A DNA stretch of 64,000 nucleotides from Dokdonella_A sp046347015 (lineage in GTDB: Bacteria > Pseudomonadota > Gammaproteobacteria > Xanthomonadales > Rhodanobacteraceae), in assembly GCA_046347015.1 (NCBI GenBank), contig JAXMHA010000006.1, forward strand, positions 1 through 64,000. Reading direction: 5' to 3'. Below are positions 11,412 to 20,647 of this stretch, one piece after another (the stretch's first letter is position 1; each line of letters starts with the position of its first letter). Made by a program: the position numbers and the translations under genes. The notes under the pieces were generated by a model, which made no database searches, was not told the origin of the DNA, and worked only from the letters and a program-made list of their open reading frames with translations.

Positions 11412-12617
11412 ATGTCCCCATCCGTTTTCGATTTCCTCGCGCGCGGCCTGACCCAGGCCTCGTGGCCCGTGTGGCTTGTCTATGGCCTCGTCGTCACGCA
11501 GTTGACGATCATGGCGGTGACCTTGTACCTCCACCGCAGCCAGACCCACCGCGGCGTCGACTTCCATCCCGTCATTGCCCATTTCCTGCGCTTCTGGTCG
11601 TGGATTTCGACCGGCATGGTCACCCGCGAATGGGTCGCCGTGCACAGGAAGCATCATGCGAAGGTCGAGACGGTGGACGATCCGCACAGCCCGCAGGTGC
11701 TCGGCATCGGCAAGGTGTTTTGGGACGGCGTCGGCCTGTACCGGCAGGCGACCGAGTGCGACGAGGACATGGAGAAATATGGCCGCGGCACGCCGGACGA
11801 CTGGATCGAACGTCACGTCTACAGCCGCTATCCGTACCTCGGCGTCAGCCTGATGCTGCTGGTGAACTTCGCGCTGTTCGGTTTCGTCGGCATCGCGATC
11901 TGGGCGCTCCAGATGATGTGGATCCCGTTCTGGGCCGCGGGCTTCGTCAACGGCGTCGGCCACTGGTGGGGCTATCGCAATTTCGAGACCTCGGACACGT
12001 CGACGAACATTTCGCCGTGGGGCGTGTGGATCGGCGGCGAGGAGCTGCACAACAACCACCACGCGTTCCCGAGTTCCGCGCGCTTCGCGCTGCGCAAGTG
12101 GGAAGTCGACATCGGCTGGATCGTCATCCGGGGTTTGCAGTCCGTCGGTCTCGCCAAGGTACTGCGCGTCGCGCCGGCGCTCGACGTGCGGCCGAACGTC
12201 AACCTGCCGGATGCCGATACCGTCAAGGCTCTGCTCGCGCACCGCTTCCACGTGATGAGCGACTACTTCCGGGGGGTCATCGCGCCGACGCTGCGCGAGG
12301 AAGCCGCGAGCGCCGGCGCCGGCCTGAAAGCGCTGCCGCGCAAGCTGCGCAAGGCGCTCGGCAATGGCGGGCGCTGGCTCGATGCCGGCTCGCGTGCGCG
12401 CATGGCGGCGTTCGTCGAGCGGCGCCCGCGCCTGCGCACGGTGTGCGAGTTCCGCGCCAGCCTCGCGGCGCTGGTCGACCGCAACGGTCGCAACGCCGAC
12501 TCGATGGTCGAGGCGCTGAAGGAATGGTGCCGCGCAGCCGAAGCGACCGGCATCCGGACGCTGCAGGAGTTCGCCGCGAAGCTCAAGGGTTACCGGCTGG
12601 CCGGCGAGTCGATCTGA
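11412..12617 (+). CDS. Fatty acid (acyl) desaturase
   Basis: 401 residues. An integral-membrane di-iron desaturase: the three histidine boxes are HRSQTH (41-46), HRKHH (78-82) and HNNHH (213-217), with membrane spans around 20-40, 60-75 and 145-185. It introduces a double bond into an acyl chain, most likely delta-9, using O2 and electrons from a ferredoxin or similar donor. The ~160 residues after the third box are a helical, Arg/Ala-rich extension longer than in minimal acyl-CoA desaturases. The ATG at 11412 starts the conserved region. A rho-independent terminator follows. Confidence 0.92.
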   Translation: MSPSVFDFLARGLTQASWPVWLVYGLVVTQLTIMAVTLYLHRSQTHRGVDFHPVIAHFLRFWSWISTGMVTREWVAVHRKHHAKVETVDDPHSPQVLGIGKVFWDGVGLYRQATECDEDMEKYGRGTPDDWIERHVYSRYPYLGVSLMLLVNFALFGFVGIAIWALQMMWIPFWAAGFVNGVGHWWGYRNFETSDTSTNISPWGVWIGGEELHNNHHAFPSSARFALRKWEVDIGWIVIRGLQSVGLAKVLRVAPALDVRPNVNLPDADTVKALLAHRFHVMSDYFRGVIAPTLREEAASAGAGLKALPRKLRKALGNGGRWLDAGSRARMAAFVERRPRLRTVCEFRASLAALVDRNGRNADSMVEALKEWCRAAEATGIRTLQEFAAKLKGYRLAGESI

Positions 12618-12638
12618 GGATCCGCTTCGCAGACAAGG

Positions 12639-12665
12639 AAAGCCCGCCATTCCGGTGGGCTTTTT
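12639..12665 (+). terminator. Rho-independent terminator after the desaturase gene
   Basis: AAAGCCCGCC, a five-base loop, then GGTGGGCTTT form a 10-bp stem (one G-T pair) running into five T residues. It sits 22 bases after the desaturase stop on the same strand. Confidence 0.85.
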
Positions 12666-12797
12666 CGCGTCTGCACTTGCCCGGACGGACGGCTGTGCGG
12701 CCAGCCGAATCGGATCCCGGGACTGCGAAGTCGGCGCACGACCCCGTCAGGGATCGAACCCGCTGACGAAAATCACGTCGGGATTTCCCGCTGCCTG

Positions 12798-14002
12798 ATG
12801 TTCCTGGCCCTGGCGCTCCCGCTGGCCGCGGAAGCCGCTTCGGCACCCAGCCACTATCTGTTCGTGTGGGCAATGGAGGCTCGGCATCCCGATGCGCTGA
12901 AGGCGGTATCTGGAAGAAGCCTGACGATCAAGGCCATGCGCACCGCATTGGGGCTCGGCACGACTTCCTCGCCGTTTTCGATGTGCGTCCGGGATCGTCG
13001 TTCGGGAAACTGGTTGCAACGTTGCCTGCGGGGCCGGCCGTGCAGGCGCATCACACGAACTACGCGTTGCCCTCGGACGGTGTTCTGTACGCGAACGACT
13101 GGCTCGGGAATCGCACCTACGTCTTCGGACTTCGCGATCCCACGCACCCAAGGCTATTGCGCAAGTTCGAAAGTATCGGCACGTACAGCTACCCGCACTC
13201 GTTCGCGTACCTTCCCAACGGCAATACCGCGACATTCCAGTATTCCGGCGGGTTCAATCATGCGGCCGGCGGGCTGGTGGAATTCGATCCGCGGGGCCGG
13301 GTCGTGAAACCGGCTTCGGCGATCGTGGGCGGGCACCCGAATGTCCGTCCGTACAGCTTGATCTCGTCATCCCGCAGCTCGATCGCGTCGTGACCGGCAG
13401 CGCGGACATGATGGCGGCGCAAGCCAGCCATGTGGCGCAGGTCTGAAGCGGCTTCCGACCTGAAATTGATCAAGACCATGATCATGCCGTCGCCGCCCGA
13501 CTGGTACTACGATACGGCGGCCGATTCGTCCGAGCCGCGCGTGCTTGCGGACGGCAAGACGGTCGTCGTTCCGACGTTCAACTGCGGGCTCTTCCTCGTG
13601 CATGGCCTCGCGACCGACAATCCGACACTGCAACATGTCTACGACTTCGGCTACCGCGGGTGCGAGGTGCCGGTGGTCGCGGGCGATTTCCTCATCGAGG
13701 CCATGCAGAGCGGGCATGCCATCGTGAGTCTCGACGTGCACGATCCGCAACATCCGCACGAGGTCGGTCGCATCCTGCTGCCGCCGGATGAGTATCCGCA
13801 CTGGCTGGCGCTCGAACCGGGTGGCGATCGCATCGTCATTACGGGCTATGGCGCGCTGGCGACCAAGGTCCGGTTCGCGACCGTCGATCGCCGCACCGGG
13901 AAGCTGGCACTCGATTCGGCGACGATCGATTTCACGCGCGCGTGGCCGGATGGCTGGCGAGGTAGCGCCATCCCGCATGGCACCGTTTTCAGCAACCCTT
14001 GA
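12798..14002 (+). pseudogene. Secreted beta-propeller (LVIVD/SBP56-like) protein, multiply frameshifted
   Basis: Three frames must be joined to give one protein of about 400 residues. Piece 1 (from 12798) starts with a signal peptide MFLALALPLAAEAA and HYLFVWAMEARHP. Piece 2 (frame of 12866) begins DFLAVFDVRPGSSFG and runs through NDWLGNRTYVFGLRDP. Near 13364 the frame changes to give LDRVVTGSADMMAAQASHVA. Near 13441-13455 it returns to piece 2's frame with DLKLIKT and continues to the end (EAMQSGHAIVSLDV, ITGYGALAT). Each change is explained by one missing base; adding a G and a T near 13445-13455 restores VWKRLSDLKL. The repeated propeller blades recall LVIVD or selenium-binding-protein-like proteins. 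Either a real pseudogene or sequencing errors. Confidence 0.75.
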
Positions 14003-14069
14003 GATCGGGTGCCCGTGGCGGGGCATGTAACGCGCGGCAAATCCCGAAGAGCCGTTGAGCCGCTGAAAA

Positions 14070-14097
14070 GGGAAACCCGCCTTGCGGCGGGTTTCCC
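14070..14097 (-). terminator. Rho-independent terminator of rpmB-rpmG
   Basis: A perfect 12-bp stem (GGGAAACCCGCC with its complement) around a four-base loop. Read on the minus strand it is followed by TTTTC, and it lies 29 bases beyond the rpmG stop. Confidence 0.9.
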
Positions 14098-14125
14098 GAT
14101 TCCCGGGTGTCGTGCCGCACGTCGC

Positions 14126-14290
14126 CTATTTGATCTTGCCTTCCTTGTAGATCACGTGCTTGCGCACGACCGGGTCGTACTTCTTCACTTCCATCTTGTC
14201 CGGCGTGTTTTTCTTGTTCTTGTCGGTGGTGTAGAAGTGGCCGGTACCGGCGGAGGAAGTCAGGCGGATCTTGTCGCGCTTGGAAGCCAT
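14126..14290 (-). CDS. rpmG: 50S ribosomal protein L33
   Basis: 54 residues, normal length. Sequence MASKRDKIRLTSSAGTGHFY then YTTDKNKKNT is typical bacterial L33. The CxxC zinc pairs of the C+ form are absent, so this is the zinc-independent (C-) version. AGGAG lies seven bases before the ATG at 14290, which decides this start over an upstream in-frame one. It follows rpmB on the same strand, the usual rpmBG arrangement, and ends at a strong terminator. Confidence 0.98.
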   Translation of the reverse strand: MASKRDKIRLTSSAGTGHFYTTDKNKKNTPDKMEVKKYDPVVRKHVIYKEGKIK

Positions 14291-14427
14291 GGTGTTCTCC
14301 TGATGGACGAAACAGCGGCACAAGGATGTGCCGCCCGCGAATCAAGTCTTGATTCGCGAAGCCGAGTCCGGACATGTACCGGACTCGGCGTGCGACGACG
14401 AGCCCGGGAAGAGCTCGTTCGGCGCCG

Positions 14428-14664
14428 TCAAATACGTTCGCCGCGGGCGCGCATGTCGGCCAGCACGGCTTCGATGCCGTTCTTGTCGATCGTGCGCAAA
14501 CCGTGGTTCGAGACGCGCAGCGTCACCCAGCGCTTCTCGGACGGTACCCAGAACCGGCGGGTGTGGAGGTTCGGCAGCCAGCGGCGGCGCGTGCGGTTGT
14601 TGGCGTGCGAAACGTTGTTTCCGGATACCGGCCGCTTGCCGGTGACCTGACAGACCCTGGACAT
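14428..14664 (-). CDS. rpmB: 50S ribosomal protein L28
   Basis: 78 residues, normal length. MSRVCQVTGKRPVSGNNVSH and ANNRTRRRWLPNL are diagnostic for L28. First gene of the rpmB-rpmG pair; the gap to rpmG is 137 bases, longer than usual, and shows no other gene. Confidence 0.98.
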   Translation of the reverse strand: MSRVCQVTGKRPVSGNNVSHANNRTRRRWLPNLHTRRFWVPSEKRWVTLRVSNHGLRTIDKNGIEAVLADMRARGERI

Positions 14665-14858
14665 GGCGAACCTCGTCGTGAACGGTGGCCGCCCGTTGGC
14701 CAGGACGGCGTCGGCCCGGCGGCGATCGATCGCACAGTGCCGGATCGCGGTTGCCGCATGTCACGGGAAGACCGCGACCCGCGCCACGTGGGCGCAAAAA
14801 CGGCAAGGCGAGCCGCGCTTTATAGCGGATTCCGGGGGTTGCCGGCAAGTCGGGCGGC

Positions 14859-15575
14859 TCAGCTTTCCTCGACACCGGTGCGCTTTGCGCGGCGGATCAG
14901 CCACGCGACGCCGCGCAGGTCCGACAGGCCGACCAGGGTCCGCTGGAGGTTGTTGTAATTCGACTTCCCGGCGACGCGCGGGCGGTGGTTCACCGGCACG
15001 CTGACGACCCGCCAGCCGGCACGCTGCATCAGCGCCGGAAGGTACCGGTGCATGTGATCGAAATAGGGCAGGTCGAGGAACGCGTCGCGCTCGAACAGCT
15101 TGGTTCCGCAGCCGGTGTCGGGCGTGTCGTCGTGCAGGATCCGCGCGCGGATCGCGTTGGCCCATTTCGAGGCCCAGCGCTTGCTGCCGGGGTCCCGGCG
15201 GTGGACGCGCCAGCCGGCAAACAGCTTGATGGCGGCATCCGCCCGATCCCGTTCGGCGAGCAGCTTCGGAATGTCGGCGGGATCGTTCTGCCCGTCGCCA
15301 TCGAGCGTCGCGATCCACCGCGCGCGGGCGGCCTTGACGCCGTTGCGGATCGCCGTGCTCTGGCCGCTCTGCCGGGCGTGACGCAGCACCCGCAGTTCCG
15401 GGTGGCGCCCTTTCGCCGCCGCGAGCACGGTAGCGGTGTCGTCGCCGCTCGCATCGTCGACATAGATGACTTCGAACGGCAGCCGGCCGCGCAGCGCGGC
15501 CACGATTTCGTCCAGCAACGGGTCGATGTTGTCCTGCTCGTTGTGCACGGGCACGACGACGGAGAGATCGGGCAT
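14859..15575 (-). CDS. Family 2 glycosyltransferase (dolichol-phosphate-mannose-synthase-like)
   Basis: 238 residues. A GT-A fold: LSVVVPVHNEQDNI at the N-terminus, VDDAS (D40, D41) for nucleotide-sugar binding, DGDGQNDP (D92, D94) as the metal-binding DxD. It resembles polyprenyl-phosphate glycosyltransferases (DPM1/ArnC type) but has no C-terminal membrane helices, so it is the soluble short form. Donor and acceptor cannot be read from sequence; membrane-lipid-linked sugar transfer is the likely role. Stands alone between rpmB and the anti-sigma gene. Confidence 0.88.
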   Translation of the reverse strand: MPDLSVVVPVHNEQDNIDPLLDEIVAALRGRLPFEVIYVDDASGDDTATVLAAAKGRHPELRVLRHARQSGQSTAIRNGVKAARARWIATLDGDGQNDPADIPKLLAERDRADAAIKLFAGWRVHRRDPGSKRWASKWANAIRARILHDDTPDTGCGTKLFERDAFLDLPYFDHMHRYLPALMQRAGWRVVSVPVNHRPRVAGKSNYNNLQRTLVGLSDLRGVAWLIRRAKRTGVEES

Positions 15576-15651
15576 CGACGGATACCGGCCAGAGTCGAAA
15601 CGCGATTATCGCCGAAGGAGCGCGGGCCCGCAGGCCGTTCCGAAGCGCCGG

Positions 15652-16386
15652 TTACAGGGAACCCGCGGCCGCGAGCGGCGGATCGGCGAGCGCGGTCCGC
15701 CACGCGTCCGCGATCGCATCGAAGCTCGCGCCATTCGCGGCCAGCATCACCAGCGTGCCGTGGGCAATCGGAACTTCGCGGCCGTCGAGTCCTTCGCGGG
15801 AGAACTCGGTCGTCTCCGGCACGCGATGGCCAAGGACGTAGACGACGCTGACCGGCTGGCCGGCTTCGGGCATCACCATGTGCACGGTCTTGTAGGGGCC
15901 GACCGGGCAGTCGTGCACGTAGCTGATGCCGGACGGAACCATCGCCAGCGACACTCCACGGGCTGCGAATGCGGCAGTGATGTCGTGATCGGGCAACGGT
16001 GTCCGCGTATCGAGTGCGGCCATTTCCTTGCCATGCATGACGTGTTCGACGACCAGCGCCGGCAACGCAGGTGTTCCGGTGCGGTTGCGCCATCCGATCC
16101 CGATCGCGAGCACGAGGGCTGCCGCCGCCGCCAGCGCAAGCACGCCGCCGCGCCGCCATCGGGCGTTGGCTTTCGAGTGCTGCACCGTCGCCTGCGCGAG
16201 GATGATGCGGTCGGTCAAGCCGTCCGGTACCGGTACCGCCAAGGCCCGCGCGAGGCGGGCGTCGAATTCCTGTGCTTCGGCCATTGCCGACTGGCAACGC
16301 GGGCACGTCTCGACGTGTACGCGGGCGGCAGCGTCGGTGACCTGCGGGTCGATACCAAGGTGGCGCCGGAACTCAAGGCACTCCAT
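15652..16386 (-). CDS. DUF3379-type anti-sigma factor
   Basis: 244 residues. The N-terminal zinc-binding anti-sigma motif is visible as H24...C28xxC31 (HVETCPRC). One membrane helix follows at about 83-99 and then a periplasmic domain with YVHDCPVGPYKTVHMVM. DUF3379 proteins are encoded directly after ECF sigma factors in Xanthomonadales-like genomes, and this start overlaps the sigma gene by 14 bases. It presumably holds the sigma factor at the membrane until a periplasmic signal releases it. Confidence 0.85.
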   Translation of the reverse strand: MECLEFRRHLGIDPQVTDAAARVHVETCPRCQSAMAEAQEFDARLARALAVPVPDGLTDRIILAQATVQHSKANARWRRGGVLALAAAAALVLAIGIGWRNRTGTPALPALVVEHVMHGKEMAALDTRTPLPDHDITAAFAARGVSLAMVPSGISYVHDCPVGPYKTVHMVMPEAGQPVSVVYVLGHRVPETTEFSREGLDGREVPIAHGTLVMLAANGASFDAIADAWRTALADPPLAAAGSL

Positions 16387-16948
16387 GAAGCTCCGCCTCC
16401 GTCGCGCCGCCGCCGAGCAACGCGCGCAATTTCTGCCGTGCGCGGAATACCTGCGTCATCACGGCCGACTCGCTGATGCCGAGTTGCCCGGCAATCTCCG
16501 CGCACGAGTAACCGCCGAGCACCTGCAGCACCAGCGGCTCGCGGTACTTCGGCTCGAGCTTGCGGATCGCGCGGCGCGTCAGCGCGTCCTCGCCGCTCGC
16601 GTCCGGCCCGGGGCCCGGATCGCCGACTTCCATTTCGGTGACGTCGTCGGTCGGCATCGCCTTGCGCTCGAACAGGCGCGCCCGCTCGCGGCGCAGGATC
16701 GTCATCAGCCACGCCTTGGCCGCGCCCGCGTCGCGCAGTGCGTCCAGCGAGCGCCATGCCCGAAGGAGGGTTTCCTGGACCAGGTCCTGCGCCAACGCCG
16801 ACTCTCCGCACAACCAGTACGCGTAGCGGTAGAGCTCGCCCGAGTGCGCGCGGACGAGGGCATCGAACTGGCGCTGGCGAGAGTCCACCGCACCTTCAGA
16901 CCGGCCGGAAGCGCCGGAGCTTGCAGCCGAGGCGTCGTCTTCAGGCAT
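16373..16948 (-). CDS. ECF-type RNA polymerase sigma factor
   Basis: 191 residues. Region sigma-2 is seen in LYRYAYWLCGESALAQDLVQ and ETLLRAWRSLD; region sigma-4 carries the helix-turn-helix LGGYSCAEIAGQLGISESAV. Start at 16948 chosen because the N-terminus then matches the usual length; it lies inside the last eight bases of the upstream cupredoxin gene, implying coupled translation. Partner of the DUF3379 anti-sigma factor immediately downstream. Target genes are unknown; the co-transcribed cupredoxin hints at copper or redox stress. Confidence 0.92.
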   Translation of the reverse strand: MPEDDASAASSGASGRSEGAVDSRQRQFDALVRAHSGELYRYAYWLCGESALAQDLVQETLLRAWRSLDALRDAGAAKAWLMTILRRERARLFERKAMPTDDVTEMEVGDPGPGPDASGEDALTRRAIRKLEPKYREPLVLQVLGGYSCAEIAGQLGISESAVMTQVFRARQKLRALLGGGATEAELHGVP

Positions 16949-17351
16949 CGAAATCGGCTTGGAAGACGGCGTCGTCCACGACCGTGATCGTGCCGGACAT
17001 GCCGGCGCCGCCGGGGCCGCCATGGACCTCGCAGTGGTACGGCACGCTGCCGGAGGTGGGGAAAGTCACCATTGCCGACCATGAGTTGCCGGACGGATCG
17101 CCGCTGCCACCCGTCCCGTCGCCGTCGCAGCCGTTCGCGCAGCGGAACTGGGTCACGGCATCGGGATCGGCGACGGCGTTGTGGAAACCGCCGGCATTGG
17201 TGAAGGTGACGGTGTCGCCGACTGAAACGGTCAGCGTCGAAGGCGTGAAGATCAGGCCGCTACCGCCGACTGCGATGGCGTGGTTGCTGGCGTAAGCCGG
17301 GGAGGCGGCGGTGGCACCGGCGATCGTTGCGAACAGGATACTGGCGCGCAT
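16941..17351 (-). CDS. Exported cupredoxin (plastocyanin-like) with degenerate IF..GFD-type tail
   Basis: 136 residues. A signal peptide (about 1-21, ending AYAS) precedes one cupredoxin domain. Candidate type-1 copper ligands are H57 (GGFHNA), C107 and H110 (YHCEVH) and M118 (GAGM). The protein ends VFQADFDA, close to the IF-x-(N/D)-GFD tail of five other exported proteins here. Start 17351 is the ATG before the signal peptide. It is the first gene of a unit with the ECF sigma factor and anti-sigma factor, overlapping the sigma start. It could be an electron carrier or a copper sensor for that pair. Confidence 0.87.
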   Translation of the reverse strand: MRASILFATIAGATAASPAYASNHAIAVGGSGLIFTPSTLTVSVGDTVTFTNAGGFHNAVADPDAVTQFRCANGCDGDGTGGSGDPSGNSWSAMVTFPTSGSVPYHCEVHGGPGGAGMSGTITVVDDAVFQADFDA

Positions 17352-17432
17352 GGTGATGATCCGGGGTTGGCGCGGCGTCATGGCCGCGTGCAACTGCATA
17401 TCATGCGCAATTGCATTCGTGTCCGCCAGTGC

Positions 17433-18293
17433 TCAGCGCAGCCGCTCGAGGATGCCGTCCAGCGCATCGAGGTCGTGGTAGTGGATCACGAGGCGGCCGC
17501 GCCCGCCGCGCCCGTGCCTGACCTCGACGCGCGTGCCGAGCGACTCGCCGAGCGAGCGCTCGAGGTCGGCGATGTCCGGGTCGATCCTGCGGCGCGCAGC
17601 GCGCTTGCCGGCGCCCTTGCCGCCTTCGCCGCGAACGACGGCTTCGAGTTGGCGCACCGACCAGCCCTCGTCGCGCGCCCGAGCCGCGAGGGCCGACGCG
17701 CGGGGCGGCGGCAAGGCCGCGAGCGCGCGGGCGTGGCCCATGTCGAGCTCGTGGGCATCGATCATCGCGCGCACGTCCGCGGGTAAATCGAGCAACCGCA
17801 GCAGGTTCGTCACCGCCGCGCGCGAGCGGCCGACCGCATCGGCGATCGCCTGGTGCGTCAAGCGAAACTCTTCCAGCAGCCGCGCCAGCGCCTGGGCTTC
17901 CTCGATCGGCGTCAGGTCCTCGCGCTGGATGTTCTCGATCAGCGCCATCGCGACGAGGTCCTTGTCGGGCACGGCGCGGACGACGGCGGGAATCTCGGCG
18001 AGCCCGGCCTTCCGCGCCGCACGCCAGCGCCGCTCGCCGGCAATCAATTCGTAGCGGTCGTGCGAGATCGCACGGACCACGATTGGCTGGATGATCCCCT
18101 GCGCCTTGATCGACGCGGCCAGCTCGTCCAGCCGTTCATCATCGAACGCGTGCCGCGGTTGGTAACGCCCCGGCTGAATCCTGTCGATCGCGATCGTCGC
18201 CAGCGCGGAACCGGCGTCGTCGGCCGGCGTGTCGCCGGTCCCGAGCAGGGCGTCGAGGTCGCGCCCGAGTCCGCCGCGTCGACGTGCCGACAT
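17433..18293 (-). CDS. parB: Chromosome partitioning protein ParB
   Basis: 286 residues. N-terminal RRRGGLGRDLDALLG is the ParA-contacting segment. The ParB/Spo0J CTPase-DNA clamp motifs follow: QPRHAFDD, GIIQPIVVR, GERRWRAA and ENIQREDL. The helix-turn-helix LTHQAIADAVGRSRAAVTNL reads parS. The C-terminal part is the dimerisation domain. It lies ten bases after parA and, with rsmG, makes the standard rsmG-parA-parB order. No clear parS site was recognised in the window. Confidence 0.97.
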   Translation of the reverse strand: MSARRRGGLGRDLDALLGTGDTPADDAGSALATIAIDRIQPGRYQPRHAFDDERLDELAASIKAQGIIQPIVVRAISHDRYELIAGERRWRAARKAGLAEIPAVVRAVPDKDLVAMALIENIQREDLTPIEEAQALARLLEEFRLTHQAIADAVGRSRAAVTNLLRLLDLPADVRAMIDAHELDMGHARALAALPPPRASALAARARDEGWSVRQLEAVVRGEGGKGAGKRAARRRIDPDIADLERSLGESLGTRVEVRHGRGGRGRLVIHYHDLDALDGILERLR

Positions 18294-18302
18294 CTTCCGT
18301 TC

Positions 18303-19084
<782 letters not shown>

Positions 19085-19088
<4 letters not shown>

Positions 19089-19759
19089 GGACGGATCGCG
19101 GAGCGGTCGCCGGGCCCGACAGTTTGGCGGTTCGCGCGCCGGATTGCCACGACATGCCGTTCGGCGCCGAGGCCGGGGACCTCGAGGCGGGTCACGCCGG
19201 CAACCTCGAATGCGTCAGGCATGTCAGCAATCTCGTCATCCGGGCGCCGTCCCTTCATCGCAAGCCAGAGGCCGTCCGGCGCCAGCAGGTGGCCGCCGGC
19301 GGCGAGCATGTCGGCGAGGCTCGAGAAGGCCCGCGACGTGATCGTGTCGAACTCTCCGGCGACGGATTCGACACGGCCCTCGACCACGATCGCGTTGTCG
19401 AGCCCGAGTTCACGCACCGCTGCGCGCAGGAAGCGCGCCTTCTTGCCGTTGGCGTCGATCAGCGTGACGCGGCGCTCGGGTGCGGCGATCGCAAGCGGAA
19501 TTCCCGGCAGTCCAGCACCCGAGCCGAGGTCGGCGAGCGATGCGCCGGTGGCGAAACGCGCGATCGCCAGCGAGTCGAGGAGGTGCCGGGTCACGATCTC
19601 GCCGGGTTCCGTCACCGCGGTCAGGTTGAACGCGCGGTTCCAGCGCAGCAGCAGGTCGACGTATGCGGCAAGGCGCGCAGGTGCATCGGCCGGGAGCGGC
19701 ACCGCGAGCGCCGCGAGGCCGGTAGACAAGGACTCGAGTGGGATGGGACCGGTGGTCAT
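19085..19759 (-). CDS. rsmG: 16S rRNA (guanine527-N7)-methyltransferase RsmG
   Basis: 224 residues. It methylates N7 of G527 in 16S rRNA with SAM. Family motifs: RWNRAFNLTAV, HLLDSLAIA, and the SAM-binding loop LADLGSGAGLPGIPLAI, then ERRVTLIDANGKKARFL. The start at 19759 gives normal length; the longer open frame upstream is not family-like. It heads the rsmG-parA-parB unit. mnmG, its usual upstream partner near the replication origin, is not present here; an SPFH gene takes that place. Confidence 0.95.
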
Positions 19760-19833
19760 CGTGCCGCGCCGGCCGTGCCGGACGCGGCAGTATCGGTGTC
19801 GGTCGCGCAGGAATCCAGCGCCGGCAACAGCGG

Positions 19834-20307
19834 TCAGGCGGCTTGCGCGAGTTCGGCCGCCTTCAATTCGACGCGCGTCACCAGCACGCCCTTGCCCCTG
19901 AATTCCTGGTTCAACGCGTGCTTGAGCCATGTCCGGCGCGAGTCGGTGGTCTCCGGCAGCGTCGGCTGGCGAAATAGGTCGCGGGTGCGCTGGTGCAGGG
20001 AATCCTCGACCTGCTCGATGACGTCCTCGGCTCGTTCCGGATCGATGACCTGGAAATACAACGTGCCCCGGAACGCCTGGCCGTCGACGGACAGTCCGTC
20101 GATCTCGGTCGTGTCACCGGTGAGGCGGATGCGCCGCGAGACGCGCTCGAGCAAGGGCAGCACAAGGTGGGTGCCGGCACCGATCATCCGGATGTGGCCG
20201 CCCATCCGGCGGAACGTGTAGACCTGCCCTTCCGGCACGTGGCGCACCGATGCAACGATCAGCAAAGTCATTGCCGCAAGGGCCATGAGGACGGTCAGGG
20301 GCATCAT
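19834..20307 (-). CDS. Short SPFH/band-7 domain protein
   Basis: 157 residues. One N-terminal membrane segment (about 4-20) is followed by a compact SPFH-like domain: VPEGQVYTFRRMGGHIRMIG, then LPLLERVSRRIRLTGDTTEI and FRGTLYFQVIDPERA. It is about half the length of stomatin-type proteins and lacks the long coiled-coil tail. Function is unknown; family members scaffold membrane microdomains or regulate proteases. A plausible promoter lies 46-74 bases upstream of the start. Confidence 0.8.
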   Translation of the reverse strand: MMPLTVLMALAAMTLLIVASVRHVPEGQVYTFRRMGGHIRMIGAGTHLVLPLLERVSRRIRLTGDTTEIDGLSVDGQAFRGTLYFQVIDPERAEDVIEQVEDSLHQRTRDLFRQPTLPETTDSRRTWLKHALNQEFRGKGVLVTRVELKAAELAQAA

Positions 20308-20647
20308 TGGTCTTGTCCAGCAATCGGTTACATGAAGTTCTTGCTGTTCGACTTCATATCACTTCCGGATCGAACTAACAAGGCCTTAACTATAATGCGG
20401 CATCGCAACAGTGGGACCGGTTTCCGGGGCGCCCGTTCGCACCTCGGTCAGGTTGCAGCAAGTTTGATGCCGGAGGCATGAGCGAATACGGCGCTGAATG
20501 ACTGCGATTACGTGACGAAGTTGCCGGATTCCCTGACGGAAACTGACAACCGGCGCAAGTGAAGCGACACGTCGATCCGGCCAAGGGGGTCTCCGCGACG
20601 CTAGAATGACCGGCTCACGGACGTCCGTTCATTGCGCGAGGCTCGCC
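20308..20647. other. Intergenic region between the SPFH gene and hemB
   Basis: 340 bases with no gene I can support. It holds the candidate promoter for the SPFH gene on the minus strand, a consensus TATAAT on the plus strand at 20391-20396 with no good -35 partner, and a TAGAAT at 20602-20607 that could serve hemB. No riboswitch or RNA fold was recognised. Confidence 0.5.
20353..20381 (-). promoter_or_regulatory. Candidate sigma-70 promoter for the SPFH gene
   Basis: On the minus strand TTGTTA (plus 20376-20381) and TATGAA (plus 20353-20358) are separated by exactly 17 bases; each matches four of six consensus positions. The predicted transcript would start about 40 bases before the ATG at 20307. 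Confidence 0.4.

Noticed and set aside
12740..12775. GGATCGAACCC-type sequence resembling a tRNA T-arm (minus strand)
   Set aside because: The stem does not pair properly and no acceptor stem, anticodon arm or D-arm can be drawn around it.
20391..20396. Consensus TATAAT as the hemB promoter
   Set aside because: No acceptable -35 at 16-18 bases and it would need a ~245-base leader; left only as a note.
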